NCBI RefSeq assembly: GCF_027595985.1
Contig: NC_073311.1
Location: 53,230,705-53,294,704 of the forward strand
Length of the DNA stretch: 64,000 nucleotides
Source: Sorex araneus
Lineage: Eukaryota; Chordata; Mammalia; Eulipotyphla; Soricidae
Direction of reading: 5' to 3'
The notes below the pieces were generated by a model that was not told the DNA's origin, did not search any database, and saw nothing but the letters and a program-made list of their open reading frames with translations. Shown here piece by piece: positions 10,110-20,637 of this stretch (the stretch's first letter is position 1; every line of letters starts with the position of its first letter). The position numbers were made by a program, and so were the translations under genes.

Positions 10110-10270
10110 TTTTGGATCACACTCAGTGATGCACAGGGGTTACTCCTGGCTCTACACTCAGGAATTACCCCTGGCGGTGCTCAGGGGACCATATGGGATG
10201 CTGGGAATCAAACCTGGGTCAGCCTCGTGCAAGGCAAACGCCCTACCTGCTGTGCTATCCCTCCAACCCC
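10079..10270 (-). repeat. SOR-like SINE, full length, young
   Basis: A T-tract of about 28 leads into 'gctttttggatcacac', a complete body and the head complement 'ctatccctccaacccc'. The flanks AAGGCAATAAT (10068-10078) and AAGGCGATAAT (10271-10281) are the target-site duplication with one mismatch. Confidence 0.95.
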
Positions 10271-10281
10271 AAGGCGATAAT

Positions 10282-10799
10282 CTTGTAACAGCCTGGGATC
10301 CATGGGGGTATTACAGAAGAGAGTCAAGTATATGTTCAAAATGTGTTTGCAGGATTGTTTATCACTGCAGGGAGATAACCATAAAGCTAATAGAAATGAA
10401 TGTGCAGGACCCCTTCCCGTCACTGGTTCTGTGCAAAGTCTGGGGAAGCAGACAGGAAACCCTAACAAAGCATTCACATGGTACTGCGGGAAAAAGTAAG
10501 GTTATTTTTGTATTATATTTCTAAAAACACTCCTCTTGCTGATAAAAATTTCAAGTTCCACAAAACCTGAACCTATTTTTTATTGATAAGGGAAAGTTGG
10601 CTACAACCTAAGTCTTAGGCTCTTGACCCAAGTTGGAGGTTGAGATATTATACAACACTGAGAAATGATCATTTTGGGAATTAGGCCACACTATTGAAAT
10701 ATTTTATATTCAAAATCATGTGAAAGTGTGAGTACATTTTCATCTTTGTTATGCAAAATTAAAATGATATATATTTATTAACACCAATACCTCAAAACA
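10282..10799. other. Intergenic, nothing recognised
   Basis: Ordinary AT-leaning sequence without SINE, microsatellite or coding signal that I can identify. Confidence 0.5.
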
Positions 10800-10968
10800 T
10801 TTAAAGTAGGACTTCCATAAGGATCCAGCAATTCCACTTCTAGGTATTTGTCCAAAACAAAACATTAATTTAAAAAGATAACTACAATGCATGTTCATTG
10901 CACCAGTGTTCAAAATACAAGGCATGCAGGTAATCTAAGTCCCCATCAGTAGAGAAAAGAAGCCCCCA

Positions 10969-11011
<43 letters not shown>
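10969..11011. repeat. (CA)n microsatellite inside L1 remnant
   Basis: About 21 CA units, with one CAAA interruption at the right end. Confidence 0.97.
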
Positions 11012-11018
<7 letters not shown>

Positions 11019-11042
11019 ATTCACTGTTCGGTGATAAGAAAG

Positions 11043-11155
11043 AAATAGGGCCAGAGATTTGCCTCAAAGTTAAGGCATGTGAATATATAAAGCCTCAGAG
11101 GCTTAGCTCCACATTGCTGGAACTAACACAAATAAACTGTAAAATAAAAACTGCT
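11043..11155 (+). repeat. SINE fragment nested in old L1
   Basis: 'gggccagagatttgcctc' and 'ttagctccacattgctggaa' separate two parts of the L1 3' UTR. Similarity to SOR is weak. Confidence 0.4.
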
Positions 11156-11586
11156 GCCATTTGCAAAACAAGGATGAAACTTGTTGGACATTATGGTAAG
11201 GGAATTACATCAGACAAAAAAAAAATGGAACCTGTATGATTGCATTTATATGTGAAATCTAACAGAAACAAGCAACTGAACTCAGAAAGAATAAGGGAGT
11301 TAGCCAGAAATAGGGAACTGAGGGAAATGACGAGTGAAGGGAACCAGAAGATTCCAGCTTCCGGTTATAGAGTAGATGCAGCTCAGGATTATAACTAATT
11401 ATATACTATTGTATATTTTAAAGTTGTTAAGAGAATGAATCATAAAAATTTTCATCACCAAAACTAATCTAATTTTGTGTGGTGACTGATATTAACCAGA
11501 CTTACCGAGATCATCATTTTGCAATGACGTACTTCTGACAGTGATATATGTCAATTTTATCTTAGTGGAAAGATTTTAAAATATAA

Positions 11587-11820
11587 ACATGAGGTCAGAG
11601 AGATAGTACAGGGTTTAAGGCAGATGTCTTGCATGCTACTGATCCCAGTTTGATTCTTGGCACTAAATGGTACCCTGAGTGTCACAGGGCGCAGCCCTGG
11701 TGGCCCAAAAATGATAGCTTCCCTATCACTAGAGGCTCCCCCAGCACTGCCGAGGTGGCCCAGACAATCCCTAGCACTGCAAGGCCCAAGCATGGACCTA
11801 CAGGCCCCATAGGCTGAGAC
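11587..11820 (+). repeat. SOR-like SINE plus second partial unit
   Basis: 'gaggtcagagagatagtacag', 'ccagtttgattcttggcac' and 'gcagccctggtggccc' are followed by a further body-like stretch ('cactgccgaggtggccc'). This may be two fused copies. Confidence 0.65.
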
Positions 11821-11887
11821 TCACCTAAAACCATATACGTAAGATCATGTTTTGTTTTAGAGTTAAAGAATGTTTATTGAAAACCAA

Positions 11888-12050
11888 TAGCTGGAAGCAG
11901 AGATATCAGACAGCAGGTAGGTTGCTTGCCTTGTATGCAGCCAATTCAGTTCAATCCTTGGCACCCATAGGTGGCCAGGACTGATGCCTGAGTGCAGAGC
12001 CAAGAGCAAACCTAAACATCATCAGGTGTGTCCCTCAAACAAAACAAAAA
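11888..12050 (+). repeat. SOR-like SINE, older copy
   Basis: 'ggtaggttgcttgccttg', 'gttcaatccttggcaccc', 'gcctgagtgcagagcc' and an AAAC-rich tail. Confidence 0.8.
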
Positions 12051-12361
12051 TAAAACCAATCCTAAACCCTGACACAATGGGATTCTTAATGCTTAATATT
12101 CATTTTTAATAATCATTTTTGCAGTCGTTCAAGTGCCTATAAAGTATTCCAAGTCAGTACAGCATTAATAGATGGAGATGAAAAAATTGGATTAAGATTG
12201 TCCAGACCTTCAAGAAGCTTGCAACCTGAATTAGAAATCTGAACTGATAAACAATTTTAATGTTGAAGATGCAGGTTTGCATCATACCAGCAAGGACCTA
12301 CAGTGCCACAGCCTGCATTGCTTAGAGAAAATTGGCCATTGGTCCAATTTTCTTAAAAGTA

Positions 12362-12525
12362 ACTTAATAGTAATAGTACAACAGGTAGGATGCTTGCATG
12401 AAGCCAACCCAGATACCTGTACCCCATTATGGTGCCCCAAGCCCTTCCAGGAGTGATTCCTGAGTGCGGAGCCAGGAGTAAGCCCTGAGCATTACCATGT
12501 GTGGCCCAAAAGAAAAAAAGCAAAG
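12362..12525 (+). repeat. SOR-like SINE with head deletion
   Basis: 'tagtaatagtacaacaggta' is followed by a shortened head; then 'gagtgattcctgagtgcgga' and 'gtgtggcccaaaagaaaa'. No B-box is left. Confidence 0.75.
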
Positions 12526-12764
12526 AACATTGCCCTGAGAGCTGAGACTTGGAGTTTGTTAGGCAAACAAGCCTGGCTGGGAATTCCAAGCAGGAGGAAA
12601 GCAGGAACAAAGGCGATGTGTTATTCAAGAAGTTGGCATGTTGGGAATTTGAAAGTAGATTCAGAGCGCTGGGCTTCCAGACAATGGCAGAGAAGGAGGC
12701 CAGACCAGCTAGTAGGTATTGATTGGATAGTAAGGAGCCATCTCAGTCAGGCTAAGACTTTGTC

Positions 12765-12960
12765 ACGGGGGGGGGGAGGGGGGGAGGGGGCAGAGTACAT
12801 CGATAGACTGAGCACGTGCATTGCACGCAGGAGGCCAGGTTTGACCTCCAGCACTGAGTGGTCCCCCAAACACTACCCGAAGCAATCTCCAAGTATCAAG
12901 CGAGGAGCAGCCTCTAACCTACACCATCAGGCACGGCCCAAACCCTTCCCCCAAAAAAAG
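12765..12960 (+). repeat. SOR-like SINE fused to a G-run
   Basis: The head is replaced by a G/A run ('ggggggaggggggagg'), followed by 'cattgcacgcaggaggcc', 'tttgacctccagcactg' and a C/A-rich tail. Confidence 0.6.
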
Positions 12961-13111
12961 AATTTTTCATTTTATTGTGGTGTGGAAGTTCCAAGTGGTG
13001 CCTAGAAGCTCCAGGGACCCCATCAGCAATGCCCATAAATTAGCAGTTCAGAGCAAGCCCCAAGGACACAAGCATGGGGATACCAGCTGTGCTGGGGACC
13101 CCCGGGCTAGA

Positions 13112-13232
13112 CTGAGAGATGTTTAGGGGGCTTTCAGGGCCACACCCAGTTGTACTCAGAGGACCAGACGGTGCTGGGAATGTAACCTGGATCTAAGCAT
13201 TAGTTCTAACTGCTGTGCTATCTCCCAAAGTT
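13112..13232 (-). repeat. SOR-like SINE fragment
   Basis: 'cagggccacacccagttg', 'gctgggaatgtaacctgg' and 'gctgtgctatctccc' give the reverse-orientation body and head. Confidence 0.65.
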
Positions 13233-13544
13233 TTCACTTTAATCTGATGACAATGTAGATACTGAAAGATTTTTCTCAAAGTAAAGGATTTGCATTATAG
13301 TGTCTCTGCAGTGTGGGTGCAGAACTACGGAAAGCAAAATAAAAAGGCTTTGGGAAAAAGACATTCACATCATTTCTAAATACATATTTGGTGGAACTGG
13401 TAAGAGATGTAAAAGAAACCGAAGGCATGATTGAAATATTGCAAATTTCATGATAAACCTTTAAGGGGGCCCACGAATGGGATTCGGTGGGAGAGCTCAT
13501 CCCTCTGGATTTACTCTGAGCACCATGAGGACAAAAACATTTTG

Positions 13545-13712
13545 GGGTTAAAGCATTTAATCACGCTGGCGCCTGTTTAAATCTCAGCATGCCATAAGGT
13601 CCCCCAAGCACCTCCAGGAGTGATCCCTGAGCAGAGAGCCAGTTGTGAGCTCTGAGCAGCCTGTAGAGATTGGCTGGCTTCCCCCAAATGCCCACCAAAA
13701 AACAAGCAACAC
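13545..13712 (+). repeat. SOR-like SINE, degenerate
   Basis: 'gcctgtttaaatctcagcat', 'cctccaggagtgatccctg' and 'gagagccagttgtgagc' are in order. Confidence 0.65.
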
Positions 13713-13718
13713 ACTTTA

Positions 13719-13792
13719 GGGGACGGATTGTAGCTCAGTGGTAGAATGCTTGCTTCTGCATGTATGAGGCCTCGGGTTCAAACCTTGGCTGC
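13719..13792 (+). pseudogene. tRNA-Ala-like pseudogene or ID-type retroposon
   Basis: Resembles a tRNA-Ala: 'tgtagctcagtggtag' (D-arm and A-box), 'tgcttctgcatgtatgag' (anticodon arm with an extra base, which would break the CGC/TGC anticodon loop), 'gggttcaaaccttg' (T-arm and B-box). The acceptor stem does not pair fully and an A-rich run follows. This suggests a retroposed, non-functional copy distinct from the SOR head. Confidence 0.6.
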
Positions 13793-13805
13793 ACAAAAAA
13801 GGAAA

Positions 13806-13965
13806 GATTGGAACTGGAGAAATAGGACAGCCAGCAGAGTGCATCCCACCTGGGTTCAATACCCAGAACCCCAGATGGTCACCTGGGTCCTGCCAGAAGT
13901 GATCCCTGAGCACAAAGTCAAGAGTATACCCTTAGCCCTACTGAATATGGCCCATAATCCCCCCA
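13806..13965 (+). repeat. SOR-like SINE, B-box and body
   Basis: 'ttggaactggagaaatagg', 'cctgggttcaatacccaga' and 'agaagtgatccctgagcac'. It follows the tRNA-Ala-like element after 14 bp. Confidence 0.75.
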
Positions 13966-14169
13966 CCACCACCCCCATGTGGTAAAGATCTGAGACCTCC
14001 CACTGGAGGGGGAATTAGAAGTTAACGGGACCATAGTAGGGAAAGCCACTCAAATTATTACAACCAAAAAGACACGGAACACCATAAAGTAAATCCTAAT
14101 AAAAGTGCACTAATATTTCAGAGTGCATCAAGGACTTCAGGACGCCCAAGAACACAATAAGGAGTAAGA

Positions 14170-15057
14170 AGCAGTGATTTTAATGAAGAAGTGCAAAAGG
14201 ATGTATGCCCCATTTCTCGAAAAACTAGAAATTGAGCTTCCATACAACCCAGCAATACCATTCCTGGGAATATACCCTGGGAGCCCAAAAACCACAATAC
14301 AGAAAAGCCATCTGCACTTCTATGTTCATTGCAGCATTATTCACAATAACCAAAATCTGAATACAACCTAAGTGCCTAAGAACAGATGACTGGATTAAAA
14401 AAAAACCTATGGTATAGCTACACAATAGAATACTACGCAGCTGCCAGGAAAAAACGAAGTCATGAAATTTGCTTCTACCTGGATGGACATGGAGAGTATC
14501 ATGCTGAGTGAAATGAGTCAGAGGGGGAGGAACAGACATAGATTTATTTCACTCATTTGTGGGATTAAAAAAAAAAAAACATACTATGGAACTAATACCC
14601 CAAAACAGTAGAAACAAGGGTCAGGAGGCCTTGTCCATGGTTGGAAGCTTGCCACAAGTAAGTACAGGACGGCGGTTAGAACAGAGAAGGGGCGCTATGA
14701 CAATGTCAACGGGAAATGATCGCTCTGGACAAGAACTGAGTGCGGAAGGGAGGTAAAGGGATAAACATGATAACCTCTCAGTCCTGTATTGCAAACAATA
14801 ATGCCCAAAAGGAAAGAGAGAGAGCATGAGAAAGAGAGAGACAGAGACAGAGACAGAGAGACAGAGAAGAAAAAAAAAGAAAAGTATCTGCCATGGAGGC
14901 AGGCTGGGGGGCACGGGAGGGAAACTGGGGACATGATATTGGGAAATGCCCACTGGTGAGGGATGGGTGTTGGAGCATTGCATGACTGAGACCCAATCAA
15001 GAACAACTTTGTAACTGTGTATCTCACACTGCTTCAATTAATAATAACTTATGCCGC
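14170..15057 (+). repeat. Shrew-lineage L1, 5'-truncated 3' end
   Basis: The segment starts in the ORF2 C-terminal region ('ccatacaacccagcaatacc', 'ttcattgcagcattattcac', 'ctacctggatggacatgg'). It ends in a 3' UTR with a GA-rich tract (14813-14885) and 'gaacaactttgtaactgtg'. The same UTR recurs at 22.4, 25.7, 26.2 and 41.0 kb. Frames are broken, so no active product is expected. Confidence 0.88.
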
Positions 15058-15130
15058 AAAGACATATTTCTGCTTCAAGAGAAGTAAGATTCAAGAAAAA
15101 TTGTAAGTAAGATTCAAGAAAAGCCTCCGT

Positions 15131-15280
15131 GGGGCTGGAGTAATAGTACAGCTGGTGGGGTGTTTGCCTTGCACACGGTCGACCTGGCTTCAGTCTGCGG
15201 CATCCCATACGGCCCCCAGCACCAGCAGGAGTAACCCCTGAACATCCCCAGGTGTTACCCAAAAAGGAAAAAAAAAAAAG
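15131..15280 (+). repeat. SOR-like SINE, full length with small deletions
   Basis: 'ggggctggagtaatagtac', 'gcatcccatacggccccc' and 'gtgttacccaaaaaggaaaa'. The first body repeat ('gattcctgagtgcagag') is deleted. It lies next to the L1 3' end. Confidence 0.88.
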
Positions 15281-15451
15281 CCTTAGAATTGGTAAGTGGA
15301 GAGCAGCAAAAATGTACAATATATTAAATGGACTTGGGCATTCTGTTCATTAAATTCAATCAAGCCAATGGGAAGTGGTTTCGCCCCAACCGTGCTCGCT
15401 CTTCACCTCCGTATGGACTCGACAGGAGGGCTAGACTAGGACGAATCTAAA

Positions 15452-15587
15452 AGGTGCTCAGAGATTCCTGGCCCTGTGCGTCAGGGTCACTCTTGGATGT
15501 GCCCAGGGGATTGTGTGGTGCCCGGGACCGACCTGGGCTGGCTGTGAGCTAGTCAGGCGCCTCGTCCTCTGTACTCTCCCTCAGCCC
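15452..15587 (-). repeat. SOR-like SINE, degenerate
   Basis: 'gcgtcagggtcactcttgg', 'cccgggaccgacctggg' and 'ctccctcagcccc'. Confidence 0.6.
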
Positions 15588-15747
15588 CGCCCGCTTATTT
15601 CTTCAGAGGTCTGTCACTTCGTGTCTCCTGTGTCTACTGCCACAGGGCCATGAACTAGCAGGACAGGGAAGAACCCCACATCCAACTCAAGCATATAATC
15701 CTAAACCAAGGGGGATATCTTTACTCCTCTGGGTAAGCGTGGTCCAC

Positions 15748-15927
15748 TCTGTTGGGGGTTTTAGGGTTTTTTTTTGTTTTGTCTTGTTTTGGGGGTACCA
15801 CGCCCGGCAATGCTCAGGGGTTACTCCTGGCTCTGCACTTAGGAACTACTCCTAGTGGTGCTTGGAGGACTATCGGAGATTCTGGGGATCCAAGCACCCA
15901 AACCATTGTGTTATCTCTCCAGCCCCG
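15748..15927 (-). repeat. SOR-like SINE
   Basis: TTTTG-rich tail complement, 'ggggttactcctggctctgc' and 'gtgttatctctccagcccc'. Confidence 0.85.
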
Positions 15928-16296
15928 TGTCCTGTTGCTTTAACAGACTTTCTCCACCTGTTTCCCTTCTGTGCCTCTTCCCTCCGTCTACACTGACACC
16001 TGGGAAAGAAGTGCCTTGGTACACATCCCCGGGTCCAGTTCTTGAGTCAGAATAGCTGAGCACTGGGGAACCCCAGAGAAGGGGAGCTCCTCCTCCTTCC
16101 CTCCCCCGCATCACCGATGAGAAACAGGTGAGCCTTCTGGGAAGTGGAACCTCCAGGATCACAAGAAGCAACCAGGTGCCATCGCTGTGACCCATCCCTT
16201 GGCAAGTACCTCAAGGGCCATTCCAGACCAATTAATGTGCACCTGAGCTTCTAACCCCCAGAAATGCAATTAACAACAACAAGAACAGCGAACCTT
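15928..16296. other. Intergenic, nothing recognised
   Basis: No repeat or coding signal identified. Confidence 0.45.
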
Positions 16297-16470
16297 ATTT
16301 GGGGCGAGAGAGAGAGCAGAGGTGAAATCACTTGCCTTGTGCAGGCCAGCCCTGCTTCCCTCTTTGGTACCACCTGCTCCCCCACCCCCAGCGTCTGTGG
16401 GTGCAGCCCTAACGGCCCCCAAGCAGCACCAGCTTGGCAAGGGCTCATCCCCAGCACCCCAGAGCCTGAG
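16297..16470 (+). repeat. Possible SINE remnant
   Basis: 'gcgagagagagagcagagg', 'cttgccttgtgcaggcc' and 'gcttccctctttggtacc' loosely follow the SINE order. This is a weak call. Confidence 0.35.
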
Positions 16471-17214
16471 TAGCACGGCATCCTCGAGTTGAGCCAGCGG
16501 CCCGGTCGGCTGAGAATTGCCAGGAAGGGCCTCTGGTTTCCCCGAGCCCTGCCCAGGAGGTGCCCAAATAAAGTTTTAAGATAATAGTAAACTCCAACCA
16601 TCCATCGAACCAAATAGGAGAACGTGAAGATCAAGAGTCACAAATAAATTCCTAGGATGTAAAGCTTGCCCGGGGAAGGGGTGTTGGCGTGGTTCTGAGA
16701 GGCCAGACTATGCGCCACAGAATATGCCCAGCAGAGACCAGCTTCGGCAAGGAATCAAAGACAATGGCACAGATACCAGGAGACTAGAAACCATCAGTCC
16801 TGGGTGCGAGGAGAAGAAAGCAGCGGCGCCTGGGGAAGGCCTCCGAAGAGGAGGAAGGAATCTAAAAACAAGCAGCGCTAACAACCCCGCAGAAAGGCAG
16901 AGTAACAGAACCGCGGCCTGACTTCTGCCCTAGGCGTGGCAGAGGCCCTGCTTTTTACCTTGGCAGTTCTTGGCGCTCTCCTAGCCACACAGCCGTCAAG
17001 TGTGTGACCCCCGATTTAGCATCACCAAGGACAACCACAGAGAAAAGAGGCCCTAGGTCAAGGCCTTGCAAGTGTAGGATAGACCAAGGAACGAACTGCT
17101 CCAGGTTAGGGAAATGGTCTAGCTCTACTTGGAACTAGAACCCCTGGCCGACAGCATGTGATGGCGGCCACTGGCAAGACCCGAGCCGGCCTGTGGGGGA
17201 GAGAGTGGGCCCGG
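16471..17214. other. Intergenic, nothing recognised
   Basis: Mixed composition with short frames but no recognisable repeat, exon or regulatory signature. Confidence 0.45.
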
Positions 17215-17350
17215 GCCGGGAGGACAGCGCCAAGGGCCAGCGTACAGGCTTTGAGTCGGGGAGGCCCAGGGGTCATCTCGGACACCTCACTACCCCCCAG
17301 CCGCAAGCCAGGAGCAGTCCCTGAGCCTTCCAGGGGTGGCCCCCAAACTA
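17215..17350 (+). repeat. SOR-like SINE, degenerate
   Basis: 'gtacaggctttgagtcgg', 'ggaggcccaggggtcatc' and 'ccaggagcagtccctgagcc'. Confidence 0.5.
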
Positions 17351-17546
17351 ACGAACAGAGGTATTTGTTGAGCACCTCTGTGAATTTTTTGACTTAATGC
17401 GGGCATTGTGAGCATGTGGAAGCAGTCTTTATTTGCAGTAAATGACGATGACAAGCACTGGGGGCGGGTGGGAAATGAGATCTGTCCTTACTCTCAAATG
17501 CTTTAGAGACAAAACATCCTTTGTACTGTTGCTGGTCTGGGATTTT

Positions 17547-17550
17547 GTGT

Positions 17551-17601
<51 letters not shown>

Positions 17602-17607
17602 TGTGTG
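17547..17607. repeat. (TG)n microsatellite
   Basis: About 28 TG units with two GA interruptions, ending in a G-run. Confidence 0.97.
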
Positions 17608-18440
17608 GGGGGGGGGTTTAACGTGGTGCATATTTCGAAATTTAAAAAATGAAATAAAAATACGCTCTTTGAAACATAAACGTGTCATAAACACAGTTTT
17701 ATTATTTAAATCCACAGAGCCCGTTAACATCTTTTTTTTCTTTTCCAGCTTGTTGGGTAACTGCCCTCCTTTCCCTTCCTGTCCAAGGTCTCTGTTCATT
17801 CACAAGACTGAATGGAATCCCAACATTTAAATACCTAATTGCTTTCTTTCATCTCTGGCACAAATGAACTGGATTTCCCCACATATATGAGTCACCTGAT
17901 AACAAATTTCCCAGCTTAAATAGGTTTAAAATTGCACGACTAGGAAAGCAGCGTTATGAATCGGGCCTCAGATTCAGGATTTACGGCCACAGGGTGGTTT
18001 GAGCACGTGCTTTCTCAACGTCACGTTTTTCTTTCATGCTGTTAAAAGTTTTTCCTGGGGCTGAGAAGTTCTGCTGTGTTTGGGAGACCCCCCTCCCCCA
18101 CGGCTCACTCCCAGACCCCTCATGTGCCTCTCAGCTTTACTCTGAAATGCAAAGCATTGCCTACTTCGAGTTTTTTTCCTCTCCAGCCAAAGAAATAAAA
18201 GAAATATGCATTTGCTATGTGGCAGGACATAAATAAAACATGATCCGGCCCTCGCCATCCCACCCCGAGCCTTGCCGTGGCTGAGTGAGGACAGAGGGGA
18301 AACCTGCTCGCTGGGAAGAATTTCCTTCTCTGTCGCCAGTGCCAGGATCTATTTGATTTGGAAGCAGGCAAACCAAATTTTGGCCTTGGAAATAAAGAGT
18401 GCAAACATAAATCAGTCCTACCAACACGTACTTTACCCCA
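17608..18440. other. Repeat-free intergenic stretch with an AP-1/E-box/GATA cluster
   Basis: Over 800 bp without any SINE, unusual in this window. It includes overlapping TGAGTCA, CACCTG and TGATAA motifs at 17888-17902. It could be a regulatory element, but sequence alone does not establish this. Confidence 0.35.
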
Positions 18441-18600
18441 GGGCCGGGGAGGGAGCTCAAAGGGCTAGTGTGTGTGTTTGGCATGAGGGAGAGACCCTGG
18501 ACTCAAACCCCACCACTACATGATCCCCAAACACAGCCAGGGCCAACTCCTGAGCACCATTGGATATGGCCCCCAAACCCAAACCAAACAAATAAACAAA
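18441..18600 (+). repeat. SOR-like SINE
   Basis: 'gggccggggagggagctc', 'gactcaaaccccaccac', 'ggccaactcctgagcacc' and a CCAAAC-rich tail. Confidence 0.75.
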
Positions 18601-18628
18601 ATATGCTTTATGTGAAAGTGTTTAAGCA

Positions 18629-18650
18629 GGGCCAGAGAGGGAGGAGGGGG

Positions 18651-18684
<34 letters not shown>

Positions 18685-18990
18685 CAGAGACAGAGAGGAA
18701 GGGAGAGAGAGAGAGGGAGAGAGAGAGAGGGAGGGAGAGAGAGAGAGGGAGAGAGAGGGAGGGAGAGAGAGAAAAGGAGAGGGAGAGAGAGAGAGGGAGA
18801 GAGAGGGAGGGAGAGAGAGAGAGGGAGGGAGAGAGAGAGGGAGGGAGAGAGGCGGTTGAGGTGTTTGCCTTGCGTTTGGCCAACGCTGCTTCCCCTTCCT
18901 GGCACCACATATGGTCCCCTGAGAACCACCAGAAGTGATGCCTGAGTAAGTCTCAAGTATTTCTGGGTTTGCTACCTCCCACCCCTGCCA
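18629..18990 (+). repeat. SOR-like SINE split by an internal GA-repeat expansion
   Basis: The head 'gggccagagaggga' is separated from the rest ('ggtgtttgccttgcg', 'cctggcaccacatatgg') by about 200 bp of GA/GGGA/GACA repeats. The usual head contains 'ggagagata', a plausible seed. Confidence 0.8.
18648..18852. repeat. (GA)n/(GGGA)n/(GACA)n array
   Basis: A polypurine tract of about 205 bp, giving RERERE and LSLSL pseudo-peptides on the two strands. Confidence 0.97.
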
Positions 18991-19325
18991 ATTTTTTAAT
19001 GTTGAAACAGATTCCCTAGGTTAGAGCAGCCATTTGATCCCTCTGGATACCCGGGATATTCCGGTGTGTGTTTCAGGGATGGGGGTGGGGAGAGGGTTTC
19101 GGGCATCGGTGAAAATCACATCAATGGGGTGTGGGGGCCACAGGCAGGAAACCAGGTCAGAAGGAGGCCACGGTGGGAGAAAGGTTGAGAAATGCTGGAC
19201 AGGAGAATTCTCAGGAGTGGGGAGAGGGATTAAGTCTGCCTCTTCCTCCAAACTTTTGGCAATGCCTAGAACATGTCAGATCTTCCAGATGAAGGTAGGG
19301 AGAGACAGAGCTGTAAATAATTAAT

Positions 19326-19512
19326 GGGGCCAGAGCAATAGTCCAGCAGGGACGGTGCTTGCCTCGCATGCGACTGACCAGGGTTCGATCCCTGGCACCA
19401 CATGTAGTCCCCCTGAGCACCGCCAGGAGTGATCCCCGAGTGCGCATGCAGGAAAACGCCCTGAGCACCACCGGATGTGACCCCAAATCAAAACAAACAC
19501 ACAAACAAAAAA
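19326..19512 (+). repeat. SOR-like SINE, near full length
   Basis: 'ggggccagagcaatagtcc', B-box 'gggttcgatccctgg', 'gagcaccgccaggagtgatc' and an AAAC-rich tail. Confidence 0.92.
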
Positions 19513-20117
19513 ACTGAAAACTTGATACTCAGTTCTCAAACAAGAATCAAACTATGACTCTCATGCAGAAAATCCATAAGGAGGCAGATCTGTAGGGCTG
19601 GCATTCCTGTTTTATGGCCCTGTAGGATGTTTCTGAGAGGCACCCAGGGCCACTGTGCGTTTTCCCATGACTCTATTTTTATCGTCCTGTGGGTAGAAGC
19701 CAGGGGTGTTGCTAAACAGCCGCAGTCACAAGACACTTCCCCACAACAAAGAAGTGTTAGCGCCAGCATTGAGAAACCCCGTGCGGACAAGCAGCGAAAA
19801 CCAGGGAGGGGAAGATAGAGACGCACACACAAATGCAGGATACTGAAAGAGCGCCAACCTTGAACGCGCCCCAGTTGGGATTTCGCACAGATTTAGGATG
19901 GGACCGAGTCTCGGGCCTGCGACGCTATGCTCGTTAGGCCTTTCCTGAGCGGCAGTCTAACTCGTTTTGAGTTTGCCCACCGCTGTACTGTCACCTGTTC
20001 ACTCACTAATAAAGCATCACTCTCCTGAGCGTCAGAGGCAGAGGAGGCAGTGGTGGAACGCCTTGTCTTCCTTGGAGGAGACCCGATACCTTCAAATGAG
20101 GAAAGAATTCTAGCTCC
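19513..20117. other. Intergenic, nothing recognised
   Basis: No repeat, exon or RNA gene identified. Confidence 0.45.
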
Positions 20118-20232
20118 AAGGGAGGGCCGGAGTCGGCTGGGAGCCGGCCCAAAGCGCGTAAGCTTCACACGCGGGAGGCCCGGCTGAGCACCGCTGGGAG
20201 GGAGCCCAGAGCCTCTTGTCACTGGGTGCGGT
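20118..20232 (+). repeat. Possible SINE remnant
   Basis: 'ggagggccggagtcggctgg', 'cacgcgggaggccc' and 'gctgagcaccgctggg'. Similarity is weak. Confidence 0.4.
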
Positions 20233-20302
20233 TCCCAAAACAAAGTGAAATATCCAAAAACAGAGAAGGAGTGGAAAGGTCAAGTGAGGGATTCTTAGGG
20301 CC

Positions 20303-20446
20303 TGTTTTGTTTTGTTTTGTTCTTTGGGCCACATCTGCCTGTGGCTCTATGCTCACAAATTTCTCCGGGCAGTGCTTATGGGAGGCCGGGATTAAAACCG
20401 GGTGGGCTACACGCAGGGCAAGCACCCTCTCTGGTGTGGCCCCCCA
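20303..20446 (-). repeat. SOR-like SINE
   Basis: (TTTTG)n tail complement, 'ctttgggccacatctgcc' and 'gggattaaaaccgggtggg'. Confidence 0.75.
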
Positions 20447-20454
20447 GGGGCCTT

Positions 20455-20624
20455 CTTTTTTTTTCTTCCTCCCTTTCTTTCTTTCTTTTTTTTTTTTTTT
20501 TTTTTTGGCTTTGGGGTCACACCTGCAGGTGCTCAGAGGCCAGTCCAGGCCCCAGTGCTGGGTCCCAGGCTCCATTATGCAAAGCGTGTACCCAGCCCAT
20601 TGAGTCACCTCCTGGGCCCTCACC
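20455..20624 (-). repeat. SOR-like SINE, degenerate
   Basis: Long T/C tail, 'ctttggggtcacacctgcag' and 'cattgagtcacctcctgggc'. It inserted right beside the preceding copy. Confidence 0.7.
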
Positions 20625-20637
20625 AGGACCTTCCTTT

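Larger units (their letters stand above)
10800..11586 (+). repeat. Ancient L1 3' end (L1M-type 3' UTR)
   Basis: The start 'ccagcaattccacttctagg' and 'catgttcattgcaccag' match the end of L1 ORF2. Further on, 'atgtgaaatctaacag', 'tattgtatattttaaagttg' and 'atcatcattttgcaatgacg' match the 3' UTR of old mammalian L1s. A (CA)n run and a SINE-like segment interrupt it. Confidence 0.8.

Noticed and set aside
14174-14539. Short frames resembling reverse transcriptase C-terminal text.
   Set aside because: They are remnants of a truncated L1 ORF2 with stops and frame changes; annotated as a repeat, not as a gene.
18468-18956. RERERE-type (156 codons) and LSLPLS-type (146 codons) frames.
   Set aside because: They read the GA array embedded in a SINE.
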